Source of the DNA: Hermatobates lingyangjiaoensis
Lineage: Eukaryota; Arthropoda; Insecta; Hemiptera; Hermatobatidae
NCBI GenBank assembly: GCA_026182355.1
Contig: JAPFBL010000049.1
Location: 4,609,001-4,673,000, forward strand
Direction of reading: 5' to 3'
DNA length: 64,000 nt
Program-made: the position numbers and the translations under genes
Notes under the pieces: generated by a model
Databases searched by the model: none
Told to the model about the DNA's origin: nothing
Seen by the model: the letters and a program-made list of their open reading frames with translations, nothing else
In this document: positions 20,737 through 30,473 of the stretch, one piece after another
Layout of the letters: every line of letters starts with the position of its first letter
Numbering within the stretch: position 1 is the first letter of the stretch

Positions 20737-21700
20737 TTAGTGAGCTCCGCTTTGTGTTGCCCCAGTCCTTGTTATCCTTCGTGGTAAATCCCCTTATTAT
20801 TTCCAACAAGTTGACGGGCTAAATTTTCTAAGGTCACACCCTTGGGGACCGCCCTTACCTGCACCCTCGGGGGCGCAGGGCGCACCCCCCCGAGCGATTT
20901 CTCAGTCCGCTTTTACTTTGTTGGCCCAGTCCTTGTTATCCTTCGTGGTAAATCTCCTTATTATTTCCAACAAGTTGACGGGCTTAATTTTCTAAGGTCA
21001 CATCCTTGGGGACCACCCTTACCTGCACCCTCGGGGGTACAGGGCGCACCCCCCCCCCCCGCGCGATCTCCCAGTCCGTCATATTGACAGCCTTCTTCAA
21101 TTTTTCCGCCTCCTCAGGGATCGCAGCACAACTATAACCTCCTTCCCGCTAGGCCTAGCTTCATTAATCCGAACCCCCAATTCCGAATGATTCAAAATTC
21201 TTCTGACGTGCGCTATGAGGTGCTCTCCATTGATATCTGGATGCGCCACCTTAAGGGAGACAAGAACGAGATTTTCCCTCGGTGCGAGGTTTATGTCACT
21301 CATGGTGGCAAAACGTTCCTCCTTCTCAGGCCCAGCAGGTTCACTGAGTTTCTTATCCTTTCGACTTCTTTTCCTTCGTTTACCAACAGTTTGCCACTCA
21401 GATGGCCTTTTCCTCTCAGGGGTCATCTTGGGGTCCCATTACTTTCCTTTGGTGGAAGAGGGGTGGCCTCCAAAACTCCAGCATAGCTGTTCTCGCTTCC
21501 AGACGGTTGTTGTGCATCGTTACGATGGGGGTATCTCTTTTCACCAACTTAGCCAATGAGGAGACCTCACTCACAACATTCCTCAGTTCCTTCTTCACAT
21601 CTTCAAGGTCACTCCTCCGGATTTATATTTCTTCCTTTACAATTGAAATTATCTCCTTCCTGAAAACCCCCAGGATCCCCCTCATCTCTTCCCTAACCCT
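20737..21700 (-). pseudogene. R1-like LINE ORF1, cut by LINE D, with internal tandem duplication
   Basis: Readable parts: coiled-coil start MKKELRNVVSEVSSLAKLV (21598), KRPSEWQTVGKRRKR and DINLAPRENLVLVS (21097-21426), then RVQVRAVPKGVTLENLARQLVGNNK in another frame, which is encoded twice because of the 164-bp duplication. Frameshifts lie near 21420 and 21100. The knuckle region is replaced by LINE D on the left. Confidence 0.75.
20761..21088. repeat. 164-bp tandem duplication inside R1-like ORF1
   Basis: CCCAGTCCTTGTTATCCTTC starts at 20761 and again at 20925. The two units are about 93% alike by eye and differ mainly in the length of a poly-C run. Since 164 is not a multiple of 3 it adds a frameshift. 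Confidence 0.85.
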
Positions 21701-21747
21701 AAGGAAAACACAGTGTTCTCTTTCGGGGCAGCTCTTGGATGTTTTTC

Positions 21748-21853
21748 TTGGTGCGCATTAGCCATACTGCGGAATCCCACCAGACCACGCAAGGAGGTAC
21801 TGCTGGCAGTCCACAGCATGCCCAAGGTGGACCTTGCGGAGGCGGGCATCCAC
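21748..21853 (-). ncRNA. Candidate HDV-like ribozyme module, copy 4 (lineage-1 type)
   Basis: P3/L3-like GCC-UCCGCAA-GGU. P4-like CUGUGGA with UCCGCAG (one G-U). Joining segment GGCUAAUGC. The P2-like helix is weaker (GUGGAUGCCC, 21844-21853, against GCGCACC). Confidence 0.5.
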
Positions 21854-21894
21854 GACCGACATCACGCATTTTTTCGTAGAATCCCCTTTGTAGG

Positions 21895-22095
21895 TTAGGT
21901 TACAGTGGCCGTCCCGAGAGAAAACACACATAGGCCGCAAGCCGGCCCCTTGTGATACCACAAAAGGAATTGGGGCTATTCTCTCCCGTCACTGGTCCAC
22001 TCGAACCATTTCGAGAGAACAATAAATCTAGACAGATCCCTGATACCAGTGGATGCTAAGTTCTCAAGATTGTCAAAGAAATATTCTCCTAGTGC
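21895..22095 (-). other. LINE F 3' UTR
   Basis: About 200 bp, no gene. The left edge GGTTAGGTTACAG is short and A-poor; no long simple-repeat tail like that of LINE A. Confidence 0.5.
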
Positions 22096-24777
22096 TTAAT
22101 TCCTTCTTTGAGCCAGACCAGGGCATTGACAGAGAAAGTGAGAAATTGTCTCTTCCTCTTCCTCGTTCTGACATGCCCTGCAAAAATCCCTCGCCTCCAA
22201 TCCTAATCTGGTGGCGTGTCTACCTACGAGCCAGTGTCCCGTGGAAACAGCGATCACATTGGGTACATCTCTTCTATTCTTAGAAAGAAGATCCTTCGTT
22301 CTTCTAGAATTACAAGAAGGCCATAACTGCTTTGAAATAAGACACGTGTCCTCCTCAGACCACCTTTGTTTGATACGTTCATCAATTCTTTGTCTGATCC
22401 AAAGCTTACATGTAGAAAGTGGGGTCCCTAAATTGTGTAGGATATCCTGAGTGGGGAGAGTAGTGCCAAAGCGGGTGAGCTCATCAGCTTTGCAGTTGCC
22501 TTCAACGTTCCAGTGACCTGGTACCCATATAAGTTCAACCTTAGCCCTCAATGACAGTTCATTTAGGAGCCTTGCAGTCTTCGACTGCCTCTGATGTACT
22601 ATAGATTCCCTTCTGGGATTTAATAGCAGCTTGGCTATCTGAAAAAATTTTGATGCCGTCGCTGCTTAAAGAGGTCAAGGCTAGCAGATGCCTAACCGCC
22701 TCTCTAATAGCAGTAACTTCTGCTTTGAACACACTGCAATGGTCAGGGAGCCTAAAAGCTATATTCCATTCAAGTGTTTCTGAAAAGATACCTCCACCAA
22801 CTCTGCCCCCCAGCTTGGATCCATCAGTAAAAATCCATATGGATCGGCTGTTCGAGAACAAATCCTCCCTCCAGTCCTCTCTACGGGGGATGACTGTGGA
22901 GAACCCGCTCCTAAAAGAGGGCTTAGTAATGGTGTAATCAATATCTCTAAATAAGATTCTGTATTCCTGAAGCACAGTTGAATGTCCATATGATTCTCCC
23001 ACCAGGGGTTGATCGTATGTAATCTAATAGCCGAATTAACAGCCAACTGCTCCCCATATTGGTCCAGTGATGTTAAATTCAGGATAATATCCAATCCCTT
23101 TGTTGGGGTGTTTTTAAGACAGCCAGTAATATATACTTCTGCGAGTCTTTACACATTACCCAATTCTTTGAGGCGTATGCCCACTCGTAAGGCTTTCCAC
23201 CATACCATTACACCATAAAACAAAATAGGTCTGATGACCGCCTCATACATCCAGTAAACTATCCTAGGATTTATTCCCCATCTTTTACCCACGGCCCTTC
23301 CACATGAGTAAAGAGTGTGAATAGCCTTCTTAGAGCGTTCCATAATATTGGGCCTCCAGCTAAGCTTCTTATCCAGAATTAGCCCCAGATATTTAGCCTG
23401 ATCCGAAAGGCCCAACTGGATTCCATTCAGGGAAGTCATAACAAAAGGAGGAATCACTCTCCTCCTAGTAAATAGGACAGCCTTAATCTTTTCTTGATTA
23501 ACTCCTAGTCCATGATCATGCACCACTTTTGAGTTTTAGATAGATACCCCTCCATCAGATCCGAGATAGTATCTATAAACTTACCTGAGACAGCTAACGC
23601 TAAGTCATCCGCATACGCAGTCACATTGCATCCTGATTCCACTAGATCTAGAAGCAGCCCATTCAGGGTAATGTTCCACAGGAGAGGTGAAAGAACACCA
23701 CCTCTCACCGGAGTTCTCCTGATTGTGGAACCCACCTAGACGAGCTAATTCTTCTGTGGCATAGGAGTTGCTCCACAAATGTCGAAATCGATCGCTCTGC
23801 TCCTCTCAAGGAGCGAACAGTCGACTCAAACCTAATATTATTGAAGGCTCCCTCTATGTCAAAGAAAGAAACCATAGTATACTCCTTGTATTCCAACGAC
23901 TTCTCAATCTGGGATACGAGGACATGTAGTGCAGTTTCAGTAGATTTACCTTTACTGTATGCATGTTGCGTGTCGGACCATCGTGTAAGATCAAGATGTA
24001 TCCGAACCTGTGCCTCTATTAGCTTTTCCAATGTCTTCAGAAGAAAGGATGACAGACTTATTGGTCTAAAATCCCTTGCTCCCGAATTTTACCACCTTTA
24101 GGGATAAAGACTACCCTAACCTCTCTCCAAGAAAGAGGAACATAAAGATAAATGCAAAGAAGATTCAAATATGACCTCCAACCACGGAAGAATCGTCTCT
24201 GAAGCCTCCTGAAGTTCCGCAGATATGATGTCATCAGGCCCTGGAGATTTAAACCTTTTGAACCCAGAGATCGCCCATATCAGGCGGTCCCTTGACACCA
24301 TACTGCGGTTGACCTGAAATTTCTTATCAGAAGGTGAATTCGCCCCCACATCCACCACACAACCAGGGAAATGTGTTTCCATTAATAGCTCTAATGATTC
24401 AGAGCTTGAGTTTGTCCAGCTGCCATCCTGCCTACAAATGTATTCAGGCATAGCTGGATCCATAGCTAGGATTTTGCGAAGACGGTTATCCTCAGAGACT
24501 TCCTCTATTCTCGAACAGAATCTTTTCCAAGAGTCCCTCTTTGCAGTCCTTACCTTTTTCTTAAATATCCGAAGGCTAGCCTTATATTCACTCCACTGAC
24601 CTGAAACCTTAGCCAAGTTGAATAGCTGGCGACACTCTTTCCTTAATGTTCTAATTTCAGACGTCCACCACGGAGGTCTGAGTTTCCCCCTGACCCTATG
24701 CACAGGACAGGAAGCTTTAGACGCTTGATTGCAGGCAGTTGTCAACCGTTCCACAACAGCGTCCAGTTCCTCTATGT
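22096..24777 (-). pseudogene. LINE F ORF2: RT, RNase H and C-terminal tail
   Basis: From right: linker IEELDAVVERLTTACNQAS (24780), FKRFKSPGPDDIISAELQ, motif A FFDIEGAFNNI (about 23870), YADDLALAV (motif C, about 23610), thumb KYLGLILDKKLSW, RNase H IWIFTDGSKLGGRVGGG, FKAEVTAIREAV, FSDSQAAIKS and WVPGHWNVEGNCKADEL (all four acidic residues kept), and the tail CRACQNEEEEETISHFLCQC. Motif B is damaged near 23735-23700 (LSPLLWN remains). Frameshifts lie near 22555, 23100, 23515, 23720 and 24080. Confidence 0.85.
24770..24777. repeat. 8-bp hAT target duplication, left
   Basis: CTCTATGT, repeated at 27994-28001. Confidence 0.92.
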
Positions 24778-25003
24778 CAGGGATGTCCAACCTTTTAATT
24801 TAATGGGCCGCATTACAAACTTAAATATTTAACTGGGCCGCAAAACTACCAGAATATCTTAATACAATTTAATGGAAAAATTAAAATATAAAACAAAACC
24901 ATGTGAATACAGTCTATTTACATTATTACAACATTGTAAATATTGTAATGTTTATATGTAGCTATACATAAAAAAAAATTTAGTTTAATTAATCAATATT
25001 AAT

Positions 25004-26806
25004 TCAATGAGACTTTTGACTTTGTCTTCCAGCCAGCATGTTTTCAATATTTGCATCAAAGGATGCATTCTTAATTCTAAGAATGTTTGCTAAATGTCTG
25101 TCAGTCAACCTATTTCTTTCTGCAGTTTTAATGTTTTTCATGCTTGAAAAAAACTGCTCGCAAGAGTATGTACTTCCCCACATGCATAATAATTTTCTGG
25201 ATAAATTTAGAATTTGATTGAATTCATTCTTGATAGAATGCAATTTCTTATAAAATAAAGGAAGTGTGTTCTCCCTATGGAAAGTTTTTAAACCTTCCCG
25301 ACTTTGCAGCTCAATCAGTTCAAGTTGGTACTCCACTGGCGCTTTATCATATTCAAATGAAAATGGATCATTAAACAATTTTAACTCAATTTCAATCTTT
25401 CTAAAGTCAGAAAATCTAATTGTAAACTCTCCAAGCAAATCTTCACATAATTTAGTATATTTTTCATAGTTTACAGAAAACTTTTTCTCTCTTTCAGATA
25501 GACTACAAAAGTGTACAATTTTACCAGCTTTTAGCTGTGCTATAAAAAGTTCCAATTTCTTTGTGAAACTAGTTATCCGCTCAAACATTGAGGAACATAA
25601 CTGGTCCTTTCCTTGTAAATGCAAATTAAGTTCAGCTAATATTTCGGTGATGTCTACAAAGAAAGATAAATCATTCAACCATTCTTCATTTTCTAAAAAA
25701 TCCACATTTTGCTTCTTTTCTTCCAAGAACACTTTTATTTCAGGCAACAATAACTGAAATCTTTTTAAGGTTGCTGCTTTACTGAGCCATCTAACTTTTG
25801 AGAAATATACTACGTCTTCATATTCACTACCAACTTCGTCCAAGAATGCTTTAAATTCGCGATGATTTAAACCCCGTGATCTGATGAAATTAACAGCCTT
25901 GACAAGATCAGTCATCAAATGTTTCATATTTAGCTTTTGAGCACATAATTGTTGTTGATGTATCAAGCAATGGTAACTGAGAATCTCATGATCAACAGAC
26001 TCTTTGAATAAAGTAATAAAACCATTGTGTTTACCAGTCAGGGCAGGAGCACCATCAGTTGTAACTGAATAAATGTTTTTCCTATTAATATTGAATTTAT
26101 CTAATGACAAATTAACAAACTCATATATGTCCTTGCCTGCTGTTGTGCCCTTCATGTGACACAAGTCCAACATTTCTTCAATAATATTGAAATTTATATC
26201 AATTCCTCTAATAAAAATAACTAATTGTGCAGTATCACTTTGGTCAGTACTTTCATCCAACGCTAAACTGTAAAGAACGCATGCAGATAATTTGTCCTTC
26301 AGTGTGCCTTCAATATTATCACCCAAGTCATCAATTCTTCTACCAATTGTCTGATGTGATAGACATGTTTCCTTTACTAAATTCACCTTGTCTGGACAGT
26401 ACTCATTGAAAGCAATAACAATGCATTCTTTTATTAATTCTCCATCAACAAGTGGTTTTCCTTTCTTAGCTAATTTCTCAGCTATAAGGTAACTAACTTT
26501 TGTACATGTTCCAGTTTTAACAACATGTTTTTGAAGACTAGCTTGTTGTGACCTAATTGCCTTTGTCAATTCTTCGATTTTCGTTTTTCTTCTTTCTTCA
26601 TTAAACGTCTGATATTCTGACTCATGTTTTGAAGCATAATGACGTTTGATATTGTATTCCTTGCATATGCTAATCTTATCATTACATATAAGACATATTA
26701 TATTGCCAAATAACTCGGAAACAAAATATTTTTCCGTCCATTGGATATTAAATTTCCTCTTTTCTTCTGCTATCTTCCTTTTTTTAGTAATAGATTCCAT
26801 GGCCAT
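25004..26806 (-). CDS. hAT transposase, 600 aa, apparently intact (ZBED/GTF2IRD2-like)
   Basis: Cut-and-paste transposase. N-terminal zinc-finger-like segment CLICNDKISICKEYNIKRHYASKH (about residues 37-60). Catalytic core: YSLALDESTDQSDTAQL (first Asp, about 181), SVTTDGAPALTG (second Asp, about 250) and CLIHQQQLCAQ. C-terminal hAT dimerisation block LLCMWGSTYSCEQFFSSMKNIKTAERNRLTDRHLANILRI (about 540-580), with the expected Glu in CEQFFS. No stop or frameshift. Start MAMESITKKRKIAEEK at 26806. Similar proteins are often annotated as ZBED5, FAM200 or GTF2I repeat-containing protein 2, but the TIRs and duplication show this is the transposon. Confidence 0.92.
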   Translation of the reverse strand: MAMESITKKRKIAEEKRKFNIQWTEKYFVSELFGNIICLICNDKISICKEYNIKRHYASKHESEYQTFNEERRKTKIEELTKAIRSQQASLQKHVVKTGTCTKVSYLIAEKLAKKGKPLVDGELIKECIVIAFNEYCPDKVNLVKETCLSHQTIGRRIDDLGDNIEGTLKDKLSACVLYSLALDESTDQSDTAQLVIFIRGIDINFNIIEEMLDLCHMKGTTAGKDIYEFVNLSLDKFNINRKNIYSVTTDGAPALTGKHNGFITLFKESVDHEILSYHCLIHQQQLCAQKLNMKHLMTDLVKAVNFIRSRGLNHREFKAFLDEVGSEYEDVVYFSKVRWLSKAATLKRFQLLLPEIKVFLEEKKQNVDFLENEEWLNDLSFFVDITEILAELNLHLQGKDQLCSSMFERITSFTKKLELFIAQLKAGKIVHFCSLSEREKKFSVNYEKYTKLCEDLLGEFTIRFSDFRKIEIELKLFNDPFSFEYDKAPVEYQLELIELQSREGLKTFHRENTLPLFYKKLHSIKNEFNQILNLSRKLLCMWGSTYSCEQFFSSMKNIKTAERNRLTDRHLANILRIKNASFDANIENMLAGRQSQKSH

Positions 26807-27977
26807 ATAAATATAAAATTTTCAATATTTAAGATTATAGTTCTCTGAAAAAGAAATCAACCATTAATAGGTATACTGAGCCGTAGTTTACTGAAAATGT
26901 ATTTATTTCAACAACAAAGAAAATTTAAAAATCCATTAATATAATTAATTAATCTAATAATAAAGTAAAGTTTTTCAAAGTACTTCGGGCCCAAATAGTG
27001 CTTCAAATCGAAAAAAGTGCAGGGGTTAAAGTTGTAGGAAATTTGATTACCGACATGGAAAGTGTTTCCAGATTTGAGCTAGCTCTTATTGTGAAAAGGC
27101 TATTAACCAAATAGATTTTCAAAAATGCATGAGGTCACAATGACCTTATTGCTGTGACCTTGATTTTGGTCCGATGACCCTGACCAACGAACATAGCTGA
27201 GATATTATACAGATGTATCTACATACCAAAAATGAACTTCCTATATCGAGGCATACAAACGTGAGAGCCCAAACAGACGCAAACACACACTCACACACAC
27301 AGAAAGACAGACATGACTGAAAACATATAGTTACCTACTTCCCGCTTTGCGGTCGTCAGTTAAGGTTAAGCACAAATACACACAGGCGCAGGGGCGTAAC
27401 TAGCCTGGTAACATTAGTACCATGATTGGCAACCCTGCACTGGCGGTAGTCATGCAGACTAGACGAGAATTGAACAACTAGGAACAAAACAGAACGAGTT
27501 TTATACAAGATGATTTTACGTTCATGAAACACATGGTGTTGTCACGATACTTATGATAAATTGTGCGTCTCTATGTAGGCTACAAGGCAATCATAATTTA
27601 ATGTTATGCCAATATAGTAAAAACTAATCTAAGAAATCCTCAAAAATAATCTATAATCAAAATGACAATTTTAAAATGTAAATGAAGTGAAAATAATCGA
27701 ATTTAGATTTTAAATAATCTATGTACGCAGTCCTAGCTAAGCCTAATCACAGAACTAAGAAATTGACAATACTATAAACTTTGTATGCATGCTCAGTCGT
27801 AAATTTCATATTAATTATATTGCTTTTTACATTATTTATGTAAATTATTTTATTTATTAAATATAAACTATTTTGATTAAATTACATGAAGACTCTTGTG
27901 CTCACTACTTGATAAATTTGCTAAAAAAAAAAATAATAAGTCGATAGTGGGCCGCATCCAAACATTGAGTGGGCCGC
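26807..27977. other. hAT noncoding region, including an unclassified insert-like segment
   Basis: No gene. 27000-27370 differs from its AT-rich surroundings: it holds two GTGACCTTGAT-like phrases, a CA-rich stretch (27280-27302) and GTTACCTACTTCCCGCTTTGCGGTCG. It may be a nested SINE-like element, but I cannot find its ends. Confidence 0.4.
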
Positions 27978-27993
27978 AGGTTGGACATCCCTG

Positions 27994-28001
27994 CTCTATG
28001 T
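27994..28001. repeat. 8-bp hAT target duplication, right
   Basis: CTCTATGT, identical to 24770-24777. Confidence 0.92.
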
Positions 28002-28575
28002 CCTTTGGCTTAGGGACAGGTTCTACTAAAATCATAGCTAGGGTTTCTCTGTCTAGTCGGTAGCCCTTCTGTTCCAGTACATTGAATAACTCGGTCTGTC
28101 CAACCTCAGACCAAACTCTATATACTGGTGATCCGAGAAGGATGGATCATTAGAAACTTTCCAGTCCTTCATTACCTTGACCGCAGGTTCATTAACTAAA
28201 GTTATATCTAGAACCTCCCGTCTGTTAACAGTAATAAAAGTGGGGGAATGACCCCTATTACAAATCTTAATATTATTACATATAATATAATCAAAGAGTG
28301 ACTCACCTCTCACGTTGATGTTGCTACTGCCCCAATGATCACTGGAACTCACTCCCAGCCTTTGCGCCCTCTCGACCGCTCTGCATACCAAAGTAGATGG
28401 AAGTGGCTCGTTGTCACCATGAGCCCAATAGGTAGGTATCAGCCAGACTATCCGGCCTCTTAGCTCCACAGCGATTGTAACTGTATCTTGATCGCAAAAT
28501 TCAGATATTTTGAACGAGTCAAAAAGATTGCTAATCATTATACATGCTCTAGGTTTACCCAAACCTGATGAATAG
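28002..28575 (-). pseudogene. LINE F endonuclease, N-terminally truncated
   Basis: Starts abruptly at GKPRACIMISNLFDSF (mid-domain in this family), then WLIPTYWAHGD, SSSDHWGSSNINVRGESLFDYI, EVLDITLVN and FSDHQYIEF. A frameshift near 28075 separates it from YRLDRETLAMILVEPVPKPKDIEEL, which continues beyond the hAT. The catalytic Asn and Glu at the N-terminus are missing. Confidence 0.75.
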
Positions 28576-29497
28576 GAAGAATAGAATAGAAAAAGTTTCT
28601 CGTTTCAAAATTTAACATGCTGGAGAGTATATCAGACGCACCAATCCCATCCCCACCAACAAGACCTTTCCCCAAATCCAATCTGAATTTTACTTTATAG
28701 ACTATTAAACAGTCTCCATTTATAGAGATTGGAATCTGTGCATTAATTTTTTTTATTTCCCTTCGTACAGCTAACAATTTACCTCTTTTCATTCGTGAAT
28801 TATAACACAGATCTCTTTCGATGAAGTATTTAGTTCCTTGCAAATTCTTAACTTTCTCCAATATTTTGTTCTTTGAGTTGTCATCAGCTAGATATATAAT
28901 AGCAGCATTATTGTCATCCTTTTGTGTCCGAATGAATGTCGCATTTTGTAAATTAATTTCGCTTATATTTACTTGCATTGTGTTGCTTATAAAATCTCTC
29001 ACCCATTGTTGGCAATTTATATTTGATTCAATATTTCTTATTCCCTTGATTACAATGTTTCTCCTTTTGCTTTGGTTTTCTAGAAAGTCTATTCTATCCT
29101 CGAGTTTTAGGTTATGAGATTTAAGATTTGCCATCTCTATCTTCAGTTCTTTATTTTCATTGTCCAATTTCTCGAGTTGACTTTGAAGATTTTTGACATC
29201 CTCTTTTGTGGCGTAACCTTTGGAGTCTAGAAGTTCACTCATAGCATATATAATCTCTTTCTTTAATTGCTCCATCTGGTTTCTATCCATCACAGTTGAA
29301 TCAGAGATTTGTTTTTTATTTAGTGAGGTACTTTCTGGTGAACTTCTGGTTCTTTTTGCTGTTTTAGGTGGCTGGGTTTTAACTGCAGTTGCCAAATATG
29401 TGTCCAGAGTTTTCTTCATCTGATAATGTTGTTTCAATTGCTCTATTACACTAAATGAGAATGGAATATCTAGTTTCAATAGACTGGGTGTCTCCAC
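28538..29497 (-). CDS. LINE ORF1 with coiled coil and RRM-like domain, 319 aa
   Basis: Starts METPSLLKLDIPFSFSVIEQL; Lys/Arg/Pro-rich segment (residues 45-65); long coiled coil with heptad Leu (about 85-145: KEDVKNLQSQLEKLDNENKEL...KLEDRIDFLENQ); then RRM-like SKRRNIVIKGIRNIES, FIRTQKDDNNAAIIYLAD and a basic C-terminal block ERDLCYNSRMKRGKLLAVRREI. This is the architecture of ORF1 RNA-binding proteins of L1/CR1/RTE-type LINEs. The last 40 residues have no clear match, so the end may be a fusion where LINE F begins (about 28575). The owning element is unknown; no RT of the same element is adjacent. Confidence 0.7.
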   Translation of the reverse strand: METPSLLKLDIPFSFSVIEQLKQHYQMKKTLDTYLATAVKTQPPKTAKRTRSSPESTSLNKKQISDSTVMDRNQMEQLKKEIIYAMSELLDSKGYATKEDVKNLQSQLEKLDNENKELKIEMANLKSHNLKLEDRIDFLENQSKRRNIVIKGIRNIESNINCQQWVRDFISNTMQVNISEINLQNATFIRTQKDDNNAAIIYLADDNSKNKILEKVKNLQGTKYFIERDLCYNSRMKRGKLLAVRREIKKINAQIPISINGDCLIVYKVKFRLDLGKGLVGGDGIGASDILSSMLNFETRNFFYSILPIHQVWVNLEHV

Positions 29498-30245
29498 TCA
29501 GTTATATTTATAAGGTACTTGCGCGAGTCTATTGTTTTAAATTGGACAGAGATATCTGATATTCGTTCACCTGTAATTTGACTGGGGGTATCGTATTTAT
29601 CACGTATGACTCTGCCCCTTCTCCTCACAGCTGTAACTAGTACCCTTATCTTACTACTTCAGGTAGGTGCCACTTGACGGCGCCACTTTATACTTATCTT
29701 CATAAAAACTTAAGACACAATTACTAAGAACTTATTATACTGTTTAATCTGAAATTTCGTTAATACACACTGTAGTTATTATTGATCACATATGCCAATT
29801 TTCAGGCGGTTTTTACAGGTCTATGTATATTAGAACAATTAGGGATACGTTGGTTTGGTTAGTCTGAAGTTGGGTGGACTTTAACTTTTGTTGGACTTTA
29901 ATTGGTGAAGCAGTTCCTTTTGTTGAGTTTCTCTCTTGATTTTAAGTTGGTACTGTACTCTACTTCCTATCTTGTCATTCACATTGTACCATCCATAGGG
30001 GTGTAAAATTTCGGAAAGATGAGTTTGCAAAATGAATAAAAGGAGAGAGCATTTTGGATGGTATATAATCTTCTGAGTTCACGTTTCATTAAATGTATTT
30101 TCATTATCTTTAGGGTGGTAATAGCAAACTCAGACTTGTCTGAAGTGTAAAGTGGGATGTATTTTGGAATGACGTTCTCGGCAAGGCAATCTTTATTGAA
30201 TTAAATATTGAGGGAATTTTCCTTCCTTTCAATCTTAACAGGAAA
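29498..30245. other. Unassigned region, possible 5' UTR of the coiled-coil ORF1 element
   Basis: AT-rich, no gene or clear repeat. Its right edge abuts a truncated R1-like 5' UTR at about 30245. Confidence 0.4.
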
Positions 30246-30327
30246 GATCCTATTTTGATCTATTTCCGTTTACCTGAGTCTTTCGGCCATACCACGGAAT
30301 AAAGGAGAGTAGATCGATGTTTTTTAC

Positions 30328-30434
30328 CTGGTGCCCTTTAGCCACCTCGTAAAATGCAGGCGGAACGACAAAACGCCGCTCCCTCAGCAGTCCCCGGAGT
30401 GCCCAAGGTGGACCTCGAGGAGGCGGGCATCCAT
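30328..30434 (-). ncRNA. Candidate HDV-like ribozyme module, copy 5 (lineage-1 type)
   Basis: P3/L3-like GCC-UCCUCGA-GGU, the closest of all copies to HDV L3 (UCCUCGC). P2-like AUGGAUGCCC (30425-30434) with GGGCACC (30330-30336). Joining segment GGCUAAAGG. The P4 arm is poorly paired here, so this copy is probably decayed. Confidence 0.5.
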
Positions 30435-30473
30435 GACAGACATCAAGCAACATAATACTGATAACTTTAAGAG

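Larger units (their letters stand above)
24778..27993 (-). mobile_element. hAT DNA transposon (Charlie/GTF2IRD2-like), complete
   Basis: 3216 bp with 16-bp terminal inverted repeats CAGGGATGTCCAACCT (24778-24793; complement at 27978-27993) and an exact 8-bp duplication. GGGCCGCA occurs twice near each end (24805, 24835, 27949, 27971). The transposase frame is complete. The host LINE F frame reads across the empty site (KPKDIEELDAVV). TIR and protein resemble Charlie-type hAT elements; that family name is from memory. Confidence 0.95.
21895..28575 (-). mobile_element. LINE F: RNase H-containing non-LTR retrotransposon, 5'-truncated, split by a hAT
   Basis: Minus-strand ORF2 remnants from the endonuclease (28002-28575) to RT, RNase H and tail (22096-24777), with the hAT at 24778-27993. 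The domain order matches LINE A but the sequence is clearly different. It lacks ORF1 and the first part of the endonuclease. Left end near 21895 is inferred from where the R1-like 5' module begins. No target duplication seen. Confidence 0.78.

Noticed and set aside
25004..26806. Host gene of ZBED5/FAM200/GTF2IRD2 type
   Set aside because: Perfect TIRs and an 8-bp target duplication show it is the transposase of a complete hAT element.
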